DNA of 64,000 nt, taken from NCBI RefSeq assembly GCF_018403265.1, contig NZ_BOSI01000003.1:248001-312000 (forward strand). The letters are read 5' to 3'. Below, piece after piece: positions 15,388-28,637 of this stretch. A program made the position numbers and the translations under genes. The first letter of the stretch is position 1. Every line of letters begins with the position of its first letter. The DNA comes from Paenibacillus sp. J31TS4. Its GTDB lineage: Bacteria > Bacillota > Bacilli > Paenibacillales > NBRC-103111. The notes under the pieces were generated by a model that saw only the letters and a program-made list of their open reading frames with translations, did no database searches and was not told the DNA's origin.

Positions 15388-16587
15388 TTATCCAATCTTT
15401 TCCAAGGCAAGCTTGCTGCGCTGCAGAAAGATTTTCGGCATTTTCTCGCCTTCGCGGTAGACGACTTCATGGTCCCCGATGACCGTAATTTCGTTGGCAT
15501 CCGGGTTGCCGATGACGCTGCCCTCGCGGATGACGCTGCCCTCGCCGATGATAGCGTTGTAGATGGCCACATTGGAGCCGATCTTCACATTCGGCATGAT
15601 GATGCTGTCCTTGATGACGCTCCCTTTGGCTACCTCGGCGCCATGGAACAGCACCGAATGGTGAACGCGTCCATAGACGGTGCAGCCCTCGCTCACGAGC
15701 GAGCGGGTGATGCTGGCGCTTGGCGCAACATACTGAGGCGCGGTCTGCGCGATGTTGGTATACACCGGCCATTCCTCTTCGTTGATCTCGAACTCCGGGC
15801 TCTCGTCGAGCAGATCCATGTGAGCCTCCCAGAGGCTCTCGATGGTGCCGACATCCTTCCAGTAGCCCTGGAACGGATAAGCGTACAGCTGAGAGCCTTT
15901 GCGGAGCAGGCACGGAATGACGTCCTTGCCAAAATCATGGCTGGATTCCGGATTGCGCTCGTCCTCCTCCAGGCACTCCTTAAGAGCCTTCCAGCTGAAG
16001 ATATAGATGCCCATGGAGGCCAGGTTGCTCTCGGGCTTGGCCGGCTTCTCGGCGAACCGGGTAATCCGGTTGTCATCCCCTGTGCTCATGATGCCGAAGC
16101 GGCTTGCCTCCGCCCAATCCACCTCAATGACCGAGATGGTGACGTCCGCGTTCTTTTCCTTGTGGAATTTGAGCATCTTGTTGTAATCCATATTGTATAT
16201 GTGGTCCCCCGAGATGATGAGAACATATTCGGGGTTGTACTTCTCCATGAATTTCATGTTCTGGTAGACAGCGTTCGCCGTACCGGTGTACGGGCTGATG
16301 CCCCCTCGGCCGGACGGTGGAGACAGCAGCGCGACGCCGCCCTCTGGATGGTTCAGCTTCCACGCCTCTCCGGTCGCGACATGCTGATGCAGCGCATGCG
16401 GCTGATATTGGGTCAGCACGCCTACCGTCTCGATTCCCGAATTGGTGCAATTGCTGAGCGTAAAATCGATGATTCTATATTTGCCGCCGAACGGCACGGC
16501 CGGTTTGGCCAAATTCGAGGTCAAGGCTCCCAGCCTTCTGCCTTCTCCACCCGCCAACAGCATAGCCACGCATTCCGTTTTTCGCAT
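15388..16587 (-). CDS. glgC: Glucose-1-phosphate adenylyltransferase
   Basis: 399 residues. The N-terminal nucleotidyltransferase domain holds [29 protein letters not shown] and [16 protein letters not shown] and the sugar-phosphate lysine region (GYWKDVGT) follow, then a C-terminal left-handed beta-helix from about residue 290. It makes ADP-glucose for glycogen. AAAGGTGAT precedes the ATG. No glgD, glgA or glgB is in the window, which is unusual for Firmicutes. A SigB-type promoter lies 287 nt upstream, suggesting stress-induced expression. Confidence 0.93.
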   Translation of the reverse strand: MRKTECVAMLLAGGEGRRLGALTSNLAKPAVPFGGKYRIIDFTLSNCTNSGIETVGVLTQYQPHALHQHVATGEAWKLNHPEGGVALLSPPSGRGGISPYTGTANAVYQNMKFMEKYNPEYVLIISGDHIYNMDYNKMLKFHKEKNADVTISVIEVDWAEASRFGIMSTGDDNRITRFAEKPAKPESNLASMGIYIFSWKALKECLEEDERNPESSHDFGKDVIPCLLRKGSQLYAYPFQGYWKDVGTIESLWEAHMDLLDESPEFEINEEEWPVYTNIAQTAPQYVAPSASITRSLVSEGCTVYGRVHHSVLFHGAEVAKGSVIKDSIIMPNVKIGSNVAIYNAIIGEGSVIREGSVIGNPDANEITVIGDHEVVYREGEKMPKIFLQRSKLALEKIG

Positions 16588-16873
16588 TTATATCACCTTT
16601 CCTCTAGAAGTATGGTTGGTTAAGTATGTTGGCAATACGAGTATGTGGATGCTTGCTCTCCGGCGTCGGAAGGAGCGGCTTGGATTCGCCCTCCTTACTA
16701 TCCCCCCGCGATGGCTTTTTTATCGCTCTGCGGGGAAACCTACCGATTCGCCGGAATGAGGACAGGCTGTACGCCCGTCTTGCCAAGGAAGCTGCCGCCT
16801 CGTGATAGGTTCCGATTGTTCGTTAGCCGCAAAAAAAGAGAACAAGGTCCCGGTTTATGCGGTCCTTATCTAT
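16588..16873 (-). other. Long leader region of glgC
   Basis: No coding frame with a ribosome site is visible on either strand. If the SigB-type promoter at 16874-16899 serves glgC, this is a 5' leader of about 280 nt. I see no known riboswitch in it. Confidence 0.35.
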
Positions 16874-16899
16874 TTAACCCGGCCGCTGTGGAGTGAAAC
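16874..16899 (-). promoter_or_regulatory. SigB-type promoter pointing at glgC
   Basis: Minus strand GTTTCA (16894-16899), 14 nt, GGTTAA (16874-16879). It is the same form as the DUF948 promoter and lies 287 nt upstream of glgC with nothing obvious between. Confidence 0.6.
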
Positions 16900-16920
16900 A
16901 CGCCTTAAGGAAAAATATAG

Positions 16921-16956
16921 AAACAAAAATGCGTTTCGATCGGACGCATTTTGTTT
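16921..16956. terminator. Terminator-like hairpin ahead of the PLP-fold gene
   Basis: AAACAAAAATGCGT (16921-16934) pairs with ACGCATTTTGTTT (16944-16956) with one bulged A; A and T tracts flank both ways. No gene ends here, so it may be an attenuator or the end of a short RNA. GTTTAA at its right end is followed 14 nt later by AGCTAA, a poor SigB-like match toward 17009. Confidence 0.45.
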
Positions 16957-17008
16957 AAAGTAGGACTGCCTTAGCTAACAGGACTTTCCACGAAAACGAG
17001 GGATTTCC

Positions 17009-18535
17009 ATGACAAAAGACGAACGCAACGGCCGGGAAACCGGCCCACTGCCTGGTCCCGGTACGAATTCGGCCGGCTGTTTGTCGTTCTCGGACGAACA
17101 GATCCGCCGTGAGCGCAGGGAGGACTGGGAGGAGGCCGCCTGGCTGCTGGAGGAATGCCGCAGCAAGTATGAGGAGCTACGTGCGGCCTCCCGCGAACGG
17201 GAGGAGCTCGTGCCCCTCGGCTTTTGCCAGGAGAGGCTGGCGGCGCTGCAGGCCGAGCTGGATGACTGCCGCGCAAGCGGGGACCTCCGGTTCGAGCGAT
17301 TCCTCGAGATCAAATATGAGATCCGGCTGCTGCTCAAGCAGCTCGCCGGCCTCTTGTCGGGCAGCGATTGGCAGTCGCCTTCGTTTACGCGCAGCCCCGT
17401 CCCGGAGGCCGGCTTTGGCCAGCTCGAGCGCAACGTCTACCTGCGCACGGGCGGCAGTCTGGACGTCGGCGATTATGAGGAGGCGTTTTTCTGCGCCTAT
17501 TTCCCGGCTCCCGAGCCCGTCCTCCGCCACACGGCCCGCGCCGTCACCGTCTCGGGCATGAAGGCGCTGGAGGCGGCGCTGCTCTTGGCTAGACGCGGAT
17601 CTGCCGCGCCCGTCCGCGTGACGGTGCAAGCGGGCTATTACCTCGAAGGCGTCGAGCTGCTCCGAGAGCTTGTGCCGGAGGCCGAGATCCGGTCCGCCTC
17701 CGAGCTCTATCGGCTGCTTGAGGAAGAGCCGGGCAACCACTGCGTGCTGGTCGAGCCCGGTCAGACGTGGCCGATCCGCGAGCCCGCAGAGCCAGAGCGG
17801 CTGTTCGCCGCCCTTGCCCGCCGCCGGAGGGAGGCCGGGCCGGTGACGGTGATCGTCGACCGGACGCTGTCGGCCATCGCCGACCCGTCACTCTCCCACT
17901 ACGCAGAGCGGCTGCCCGAGCAGGTGACGCTCATCGTGGTCGAAAGCGGGATCAAATACTACCAGTACGGCTTGGAGCTGACCCACCTCGGCTTCCTCGC
18001 CGTCTACCGACGCGGCCTGCAGGTCCGCGAGACGGAAGAGCGGCTGCGCGGCTGGCTGAACCTGCTGTCCGGCAATCCCGACCCCGCCCTGATCGAACGG
18101 CTGCCTCGCCCGTCCTGGGAACGGACCGAGCGCCGGCTGGCCCGCATGGCGCGCAATGCGGGCGAGCTCGCGGCGTTCTTTTCCCGGCTGCAAAGCGAGG
18201 GACGCGTGATCCGCGTCCATACATCCATACCGGCCGCCCGGGGCTACCGGATCGGCAGCACGCCCTGGATCGGCTCTCTCCTTTATCTCCAGCTGCCGGG
18301 AGCGGTGTCCTACACGGATTACGAGCAGCTGGCCTTTGCCTGGGAGCAGGCGTGCCGGCCTTCGCAGCACGTTCACTTCGGGGGCAGCTTCGGCTTCGAT
18401 ACGATGCGGATCAACGCGGTCGAAGACCCGGACCGCCCGGACGCATGCGCGCTCCGCCTGTCGGTCGGCCGGGATACGGCGGCCGAGCTGGCCGATCGGA
18501 TGCAGGCATTCGACCGGCTGCTCGGCGGCCGCTGA
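17009..18535 (+). CDS. Divergent fold-type I PLP protein with N-terminal coiled coil
   Basis: 508 residues. Residues 25-120 are a charged coiled coil. From about 140 the sequence follows the layout of Cys/Met-metabolism PLP enzymes (cystathionine gamma-synthase family): VSGMKALEAALLL (182-194) at the phosphate loop, VIVDRTLSAIADP with D284 as the pyridine-nitrogen aspartate, and VVESGIKYYQYGLELTHLG with K316 as the Schiff-base lysine. The C-terminal half holds HFGGSFGFDTMRIN. The usual N-T-F and S-x-T-K contexts are altered, so substrate and even activity are uncertain. The start has GAGGGA 5 nt upstream. It is a single gene between hairpins. Confidence 0.7.
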   Translation: MTKDERNGRETGPLPGPGTNSAGCLSFSDEQIRRERREDWEEAAWLLEECRSKYEELRAASREREELVPLGFCQERLAALQAELDDCRASGDLRFERFLEIKYEIRLLLKQLAGLLSGSDWQSPSFTRSPVPEAGFGQLERNVYLRTGGSLDVGDYEEAFFCAYFPAPEPVLRHTARAVTVSGMKALEAALLLARRGSAAPVRVTVQAGYYLEGVELLRELVPEAEIRSASELYRLLEEEPGNHCVLVEPGQTWPIREPAEPERLFAALARRRREAGPVTVIVDRTLSAIADPSLSHYAERLPEQVTLIVVESGIKYYQYGLELTHLGFLAVYRRGLQVRETEERLRGWLNLLSGNPDPALIERLPRPSWERTERRLARMARNAGELAAFFSRLQSEGRVIRVHTSIPAARGYRIGSTPWIGSLLYLQLPGAVSYTDYEQLAFAWEQACRPSQHVHFGGSFGFDTMRINAVEDPDRPDACALRLSVGRDTAAELADRMQAFDRLLGGR

Positions 18536-18576
18536 CGTCCGCCTGCGGCGACGCCGCCGGACGGCCCGAAGGGCAC

Positions 18577-18610
18577 AAAAAAACCCCCGTTCCTCGAACG
18601 GGGGTTTTTT
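18577..18610. terminator. Bidirectional terminator
   Basis: A 15-bp arm AAAAAACCCCCGTTC pairs with GAACGGGGGTTTTTT around CTC; T runs on both strands serve the convergent genes at 17009 and 18653. Confidence 0.92.
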
Positions 18611-18652
18611 GAGCTTGTCCGTCGCTGGGGTTCGCGCGGGAGCGTATGCCGG

Positions 18653-19189
18653 TCAGTTGATCGAGTCCGGGCGGCTCGGATCCGCATCGTAGCGGGACCC
18701 GGTCAGCGAACGGTGGGTGCGGAACGTATCGGTCACCCGGCCGTAGCGGTCGGCATCCGCATCGACGAGGACGAGAATGCGGCCTTCGTCCACATAGCCG
18801 CTGTACTCCTCCGCCTCGGACTTGGAGACGCCCATGCCGATCAGGCCGCCGACCAGACCGCCGGCACCGGCACCTACAGCCGCGCCCGACAGCGTCGCGA
18901 TGATCGGACCGGCGGCGATAATCGGGCCGACGCCCGGAATCGCGAGTGCCCCGATGCCTGCCAGGAGGCCGGTGACGCCGCCCACGACGCCGCCGGTCGC
19001 AGCGCCCGTAGCTGCGCCCTCTTCCGCTTCCGTTCCGGTTTCCGATTCTACACGGTCCAGATTGTCGCGGTTTTTGGCGACGACGGAGATGTCATCCGAG
19101 CTGTACCCTTGCGCCTTGAGATCGTCAATCGCGCGAATCGCTTCTTCTTCTGTCTCGAATACGCCTACCACTTTCTTTTCCGTTGCCAT
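18653..19189 (-). CDS. YflT/GSP17M-domain general stress protein
   Basis: 178 residues. The N-terminal 55 residues (KKVVGVFETEEEAIRAIDDLKAQGYSSDDISVVAKN) are the general stress protein 17M-like domain. A Gly/Ala-rich membrane-inserting segment follows (GAATGAATGGVVGGVTGLLAGIGALAIPGVGPIIAAGP), then a C-terminal GRILVLVDADADRYGRV strand-helix. It is a probable SigB target; function is unknown. GGAGGG precedes the ATG, and a near-perfect SigB promoter lies about 60 nt upstream. A second protein with the same domain lies at 28113. Confidence 0.88.
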   Translation of the reverse strand: MATEKKVVGVFETEEEAIRAIDDLKAQGYSSDDISVVAKNRDNLDRVESETGTEAEEGAATGAATGGVVGGVTGLLAGIGALAIPGVGPIIAAGPIIATLSGAAVGAGAGGLVGGLIGMGVSKSEAEEYSGYVDEGRILVLVDADADRYGRVTDTFRTHRSLTGSRYDADPSRPDSIN

Positions 19190-19249
19190 CGAATTCCCTC
19201 CTTAAACGTATCTAGCGGCTTCTGCTCTCTCCTTGTTGCTACTAGTTTC

Positions 19250-19275
19250 TTACCCAAGCCCCTTCCCCGTTAAAC
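19250..19275 (-). promoter_or_regulatory. SigB-type promoter of the YflT gene
   Basis: Minus strand GTTTAA (19270-19275), 14 nt, GGGTAA (19250-19255), the same boxes and spacer as dps. Confidence 0.85.
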
Positions 19276-19370
19276 AGGCGGCGCCTCCTCCTCTCCGCCT
19301 ACCCGCTCAGGACCCAAGTCCCAGAGACCGTGCCGACCATCCTCCCCTTGTCCGCAGGAAATGCGCAAAC

Positions 19371-19417
19371 AAAAAAGCCGGCAGCCATCCGAACGTCTTC
19401 GGAGCGGCTGCCGGCTT
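19371..19417 (-). terminator. Terminator of the signalling operon
   Basis: A 12-bp stem AAGCCGGCAGCC (19375-19386 with 19406-19417) followed on the minus strand by TTTTTTG; it lies 60 nt after the last kinase gene. Confidence 0.88.
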
Positions 19418-19477
19418 CCTTGCACCGAACACCTGACGGCATCGCCAGGACTTGTCTTGCAGATATAGGTGATGCGG

Positions 19478-21541
<2,064 letters not shown>

Positions 21542-21564
21542 AGCCATGCTCCTGTCCTGAATTA

Positions 21565-22434
21565 TTATTTCACTTTGCGATACAGCTTCTCTCTCGGATC
21601 CATGGCCTCGTAGCTGTCGGCATGCTTGGAAAAATTGATCGACTCCCGGTTCCCGAGCGCCAGCACGCCGAAGCGTGTCAGGCTCTCGTAGAACAGGTCG
21701 TGGACATGGTCCTGGAGTTTCTTATTAAAGTAAATCAACACATTTCGGCAAAAAATAACATGAAACTCGTTAAAAGATCGGTCCGTGACCAGATTATGCT
21801 GGGCGAACACGATGTTTTCCTTCAAAAACGGATGGAACGTGACCGTCTCCCGCGAGGCGGTGTAATACTGAGAGAACGCGCCCGTCCCCCCCGCCAGCTG
21901 ATAATTGCGGGTATATTCCTGCATCCGGCGGATGGAGAACGAGCCTTCTCTCGCCTGGTTGATGATGTTTTCGCTGATGTCGGTCGCGTAGATCCGAGTC
22001 TTGCTGTACAGCCCTTCCTCATGCAGCAGGATAGCCATCGAGAACACTTCTTCTCCGGTCGAGCAGCCCGCATGCCAGATCCGGATGAACGGATACGTAC
22101 GCAGGAGAGGGACGACCTTGGTCCGAAACGTCAGGAACAGGGCCGGGTCCCGGAACATCTCCGTTACGTTGATAATGATGTCGTTCACGAGTAGATGCAT
22201 CTCTTTGTCGCTGTGCAGCACCTTCTCTTGCAGCGCCGAGATCGACTTGAGCTTGAGCGCGTGCGCCCGGTGCCACAGCCGCCGGCGGATGGAATTGTAC
22301 GAATAATCGCGGAAATCGAAGCCGTACAGCCGGTAGATGCCCTCGAGCAGCAGCTCGATCTCAATGCGCTCGCGTTCATTCTCCGGGTCAGGCGTCCCCG
22401 GTAGGTCAAGAAAGTTCTGCGGGAAAATAGGCAG
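21565..22434 (-). CDS. rsbM: CheR-type methyltransferase, RsbM-like, with non-canonical start
   Basis: About 289 residues. The CheR N-terminal helical domain (ERERIEIELLLEGIYRLYGFDFRDYSYNSIRRRL) and SAM-binding domain (WHAGCSTGEEVFSMAILLHEE, ATDISE, FCRNVLIYF) are complete. In frame after the kinase stop TAA come GGG TGG TGA, then CTG at 22434, with no ATG, GTG or TTG until GTG at 22218, which would delete the conserved N-terminal domain. Initiation is therefore probably at CTG (22434) or ATT (22428) behind AAGGGTGG. It lies directly after the membrane kinase, as RsbM does with RsbK in Bacillus cereus, where it methylates the kinase. Confidence 0.8.
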   Translation of the reverse strand: MPIFPQNFLDLPGTPDPENERERIEIELLLEGIYRLYGFDFRDYSYNSIRRRLWHRAHALKLKSISALQEKVLHSDKEMHLLVNDIIINVTEMFRDPALFLTFRTKVVPLLRTYPFIRIWHAGCSTGEEVFSMAILLHEEGLYSKTRIYATDISENIINQAREGSFSIRRMQEYTRNYQLAGGTGAFSQYYTASRETVTFHPFLKENIVFAQHNLVTDRSFNEFHVIFCRNVLIYFNKKLQDHVHDLFYESLTRFGVLALGNRESINFSKHADSYEAMDPREKLYRKVK

Positions 22435-22443
22435 TCACCACCC

Positions 22444-26121
<3,678 letters not shown>

Positions 26122-26145
26122 CCTACGTTTCTCCCCTCTAGCAAT

Positions 26146-27303
26146 CTAGTCTTCCTCGCGCTTGGTATGAAGCATGACGAGACACATGTCGTCCTGCTGG
26201 TTGCGGCGCCGCTCTTCCGGCACGATCCTCTCGACCACATCGGTGCACATCTCGTCCCGGAAGTCCGCGAGCACCTCGACCAGCCGGCCCATGCCCTCGA
26301 TCTCATCCTTCTCCTCTACCATCGCTTCGGCCAGGCCGTCCGTATACAGGAACAGCCGCGCCGAGTCGCGGTAGCGGATCGTTTCCTTCTGAATCTCTAT
26401 CTTCTCGAAGAAGCCGATGGCGCAGCAGCCTTTGTCGAGCATCTGCACCTCTCCGTCGTCCAGATAGGCGACGGCCGGCGGATGCCCGGCGTTGACGTAC
26501 TCAATCGTCTTCTCTCTCGTATCGATCACCAAATAAATGGCGGTGAAATAATAGTGCATGAAGTGCTCTTTGTTATAGAGCTGGCTCATATAGCGGTTCA
26601 ACTCCTGCATGACCAGCTCGGGGTCGACCAGCGCCGTGATCGTGTCCTGCAGGGCAGAGGAAATGAACATGCAGACGAGCGAGGAGGAGATGCCGTGTCC
26701 CATCGTGTCGAGCAGAATCACGCCATAACGGTGCTCGTCGATCTGATACCACGAATACATGTCGCCGGCAAGCTCGGAGGAAGGGTAGTAGTTGGCGCAG
26801 ATAGAGATGCTGGCATTGTCGACCGGCTGGCTCAGCACGCTGCGCTGCACCTGTCTCGCCAGATCGAGCTCGTAGCGGATCTTGCGGTCGCGCTCGATGT
26901 GCCAGTCTTTCTCCTCCTTGAGCCGCAGCGCCACGCGGATGCGGGCCATCAGCTCCACCTTGTTGATCGGCTTCATGACGTAATCGCTCGCGCCCATGTC
27001 GAGCGCCTCCGCCAGCTTGTTGGAGTCGCCGAGCGCGGTGACGATGATGATCGGGATGTCCCGGAGCCGCTCCACCTGCTGGATCCGGCGGCACACCTCG
27101 AGACCGTCGATCTCCGGCATCATCATGTCGAGCAGGATGAGGTCGGCCGATACGTCGGCCGCGTCCGGCGAGTCGATCTTCAGGTAGTCGAACAGCTCGT
27201 AGGCGGAATTCGCCTTGACCGTGTCCGTGTAGCCTTCGTTTTTGAGGATTTTCTCTATAATGATCAGATTGACGGGATTGTCGTCGACGATAAGTATGCT
27301 CAT
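26146..27303 (-). CDS. rsbY: Receiver-PP2C phosphatase, RsbY-like (RsbV-P phosphatase)
   Basis: 385 residues. The N-terminal receiver has D59 (LLDMMMPEIDG) and KPIN. After a linker helix (LDLARQVQRSVLSQP) comes a SpoIIE/RsbU-type PP2C domain with metal-site motifs ELAGDMYSW (D181), LLDTMGHGISSSLV (D199), VNAGHPPAV, LYTDGLAEA and the closing QQDDMCLVML. When its receiver is phosphorylated it would dephosphorylate RsbV and release SigB. It is the first gene of the operon, 24 nt before the kinase. AAAGGAG lies 12 nt from the ATG, rather long. I found no SigB-type promoter upstream. Confidence 0.9.
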   Translation of the reverse strand: MSILIVDDNPVNLIIIEKILKNEGYTDTVKANSAYELFDYLKIDSPDAADVSADLILLDMMMPEIDGLEVCRRIQQVERLRDIPIIIVTALGDSNKLAEALDMGASDYVMKPINKVELMARIRVALRLKEEKDWHIERDRKIRYELDLARQVQRSVLSQPVDNASISICANYYPSSELAGDMYSWYQIDEHRYGVILLDTMGHGISSSLVCMFISSALQDTITALVDPELVMQELNRYMSQLYNKEHFMHYYFTAIYLVIDTREKTIEYVNAGHPPAVAYLDDGEVQMLDKGCCAIGFFEKIEIQKETIRYRDSARLFLYTDGLAEAMVEEKDEIEGMGRLVEVLADFRDEMCTDVVERIVPEERRRNQQDDMCLVMLHTKREED

Positions 27304-27556
27304 AATTCTCTAGATCTCCTTTGCTTATAGAGCCCCTCCGGCCGCAAAAATTCGCCCCGGGTTTCTTCACTGCCCCTCTTCTTTGTGCAGATTGTCCATA
27401 CTTAGGCGTGGGAGTCCACTATCCAGTTTAGCGCAGTCCCCCCTATTCGTCCATGCGGGAGAGGCGACTAATTCCCCCCTCCGCAGCCAATTCCGTCCTA
27501 TCCGGGCAGCTTGTCCCTTATGTAAAATGCCAATCTCGGAAAGGCCGCAAAACAGG
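27304..27556. other. Upstream region of the rsbY operon
   Basis: About 250 nt with no gene. I could not identify a convincing promoter of any class for the signalling operon here. The region separates it from the cold-shock gene's terminator. Confidence 0.4.
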
Positions 27557-27586
27557 AAAAACTGCCCCGGCATAGACAGGGCAGTT
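27557..27586 (-). terminator. Terminator of the cold-shock gene
   Basis: AACTGCCC (27560-27567) pairs with GGGCAGTT (27579-27586), followed on the minus strand by TTTTTCC. It is about 95 nt past the stop, leaving a long 3' untranslated region. Confidence 0.75.
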
Positions 27587-27679
27587 CGGAGTGCCGGATA
27601 AGGGCGGACAAGCGGGAAATCGTTCCATCTCGTCTGCCGTCCTGCTCCGGCACGATTGATGCCGAGAATCTCGGCGAAT

Positions 27680-27880
27680 TTACAGTTTGGTTACGTTTTC
27701 GGCCTGCGGACCGCGCTGGCCCTGCACAACCTCGAATTGGACGCGCTGGCCTTCGTCCAGCGACTTGTAGCCTTCCTCGTTAATGGCGGAGAAGTGCACG
27801 AATACGTCTGCGCCGCCTTCCACCTCGATGAAGCCAAAGCCCTTTTCCGCGTTGAACCACTTTACTGTTCCTGTTTGCAT
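27680..27880 (-). CDS. Cold-shock protein, CspB/CspD type
   Basis: 66 residues: [33 protein letters not shown] with RNP1 (KGFGFIEV) and RNP2 (VFVHF) motifs. It is a single-stranded nucleic-acid chaperone. AGGAGGG lies 8 nt before the ATG at 27880. A longer frame upstream is not needed. The structured element at 27965-28063 lies 85 nt upstream and may be part of its 5' leader. Confidence 0.95.
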   Translation of the reverse strand: MQTGTVKWFNAEKGFGFIEVEGGADVFVHFSAINEEGYKSLDEGQRVQFEVVQGQRGPQAENVTKL

Positions 27881-27964
27881 GAATAAACCCTCCTGCGACT
27901 CTTGTAAAGAGAAATTTAGGTAATCTGGATCCTCTATTCCCCGGGTCTCGGCTCCGGGCAAACA

Positions 27965-28063
27965 AATTCACACATTGCAAAGGGGGCTTCCGGGGAAGCA
28001 AGGCGGCAACGTCCGGAGAGGGGAGGTCCCGGACGCTGCGTTTCCCCTTTGCAATGGTGAATT
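27965..28063 (-). ncRNA. Predicted three-way-junction RNA element upstream of the csp gene
   Basis: AATTCAC.CATTGCAAAGGGG at 27965-27985 is the complement of 28044-28063, a 20-bp closing stem with one extra base. Inside lie two further hairpins: 28006-28016 with 28029-28039 (11 bp, one wobble) and 27986-27991 with 27994-27999 (6 bp). No ribosome site or coding frame is present. Read on the minus strand it follows the stress gene at 28113 and precedes csp. It could be a cold-responsive leader, a processed small RNA, or a miniature inverted-repeat element. I do not recognise the family. Confidence 0.5.
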
Positions 28064-28112
28064 CTAGGTATCATAAGGCGTCCGGCGGATGCATCCCGCC
28101 GAACGCGGTCTG

Positions 28113-28532
28113 TCAGAGCACAGTATTGTTCCAAGTTGGATTCGAGAACGGCAGCGTAGGATCGTATACGACATCGGGATCGGCTTTGTCGGCGTTATAG
28201 CTCATATTGCCGCCCCAGGCGATAACGGCGATCTTGCCCTTATCGAGCTCCTGCTCGAGGTGGGCCGCCTCCCGCTCCCCGATGCCCATGGAGCGCATCT
28301 TGGCGCGAAGCTCATCGCCCTTGGACCGGAACAGATTCGCGATAGCGTTCAGGACGCCCTCGTCCTCAATGCCGATCGTGCTCGCCTCGGTTTCCTCCGA
28401 GATCCGCTCGGTGCGATCCTTTTCGTGCGCCAGCACGAAGATTATCGATTTGCTGTACCCGTCCCGGGTAAAGGAAGAGACCGCCTGGCGGACTTCCTCC
28501 ACGCCTGCTGCCAATTTCACTTGTGTTCTCAT
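28113..28532 (-). CDS. GSP17M-type general stress protein
   Basis: 139 residues from the ATG at 28532 (GAGGAGGG 9 nt upstream). The N-terminal half (TQVKLAAGVEEVRQAVSSFTRDGYSKSIIFVLAHEKDRTERIS) is the general stress protein 17M-like fold. The C-terminal half is a conserved tail ending KADPDVVYDPTLPFSNPTWNN. There is no membrane segment, unlike the paralogue at 18653. A strong SigB-type promoter lies 41 nt upstream. Function is unknown. Confidence 0.8.
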   Translation of the reverse strand: MRTQVKLAAGVEEVRQAVSSFTRDGYSKSIIFVLAHEKDRTERISEETEASTIGIEDEGVLNAIANLFRSKGDELRAKMRSMGIGEREAAHLEQELDKGKIAVIAWGGNMSYNADKADPDVVYDPTLPFSNPTWNNTVL

Positions 28533-28572
28533 GTCGGATTCCCTCCTCTTGGTCATCTCTCTCTTTTCTTGT

Positions 28573-28598
28573 TTACCCTGCCTGCGCGGGATTGAAAC
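28573..28598 (-). promoter_or_regulatory. SigB-type promoter of the GSP17M gene
   Basis: Minus strand GTTTCA (28593-28598), 14 nt, GGGTAA (28573-28578), identical boxes to the sigB operon promoter. Confidence 0.8.
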
Positions 28599-28637
28599 AT
28601 AAGAGCGAGAAAAATATTCGAAGACGCCGAGCGGCAT

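Noticed and set aside
16604-16786. A 60-codon minus-strand frame in the glgC leader
   Set aside because: It starts with TTG without a ribosome site and has no membrane or domain character.
27965-28063. Reading the structured element as an intrinsic terminator of the gene at 28113
   Set aside because: The stem is interrupted by two inner hairpins over 58 nt and is not followed by a proper T run (TTTGTTTG only).
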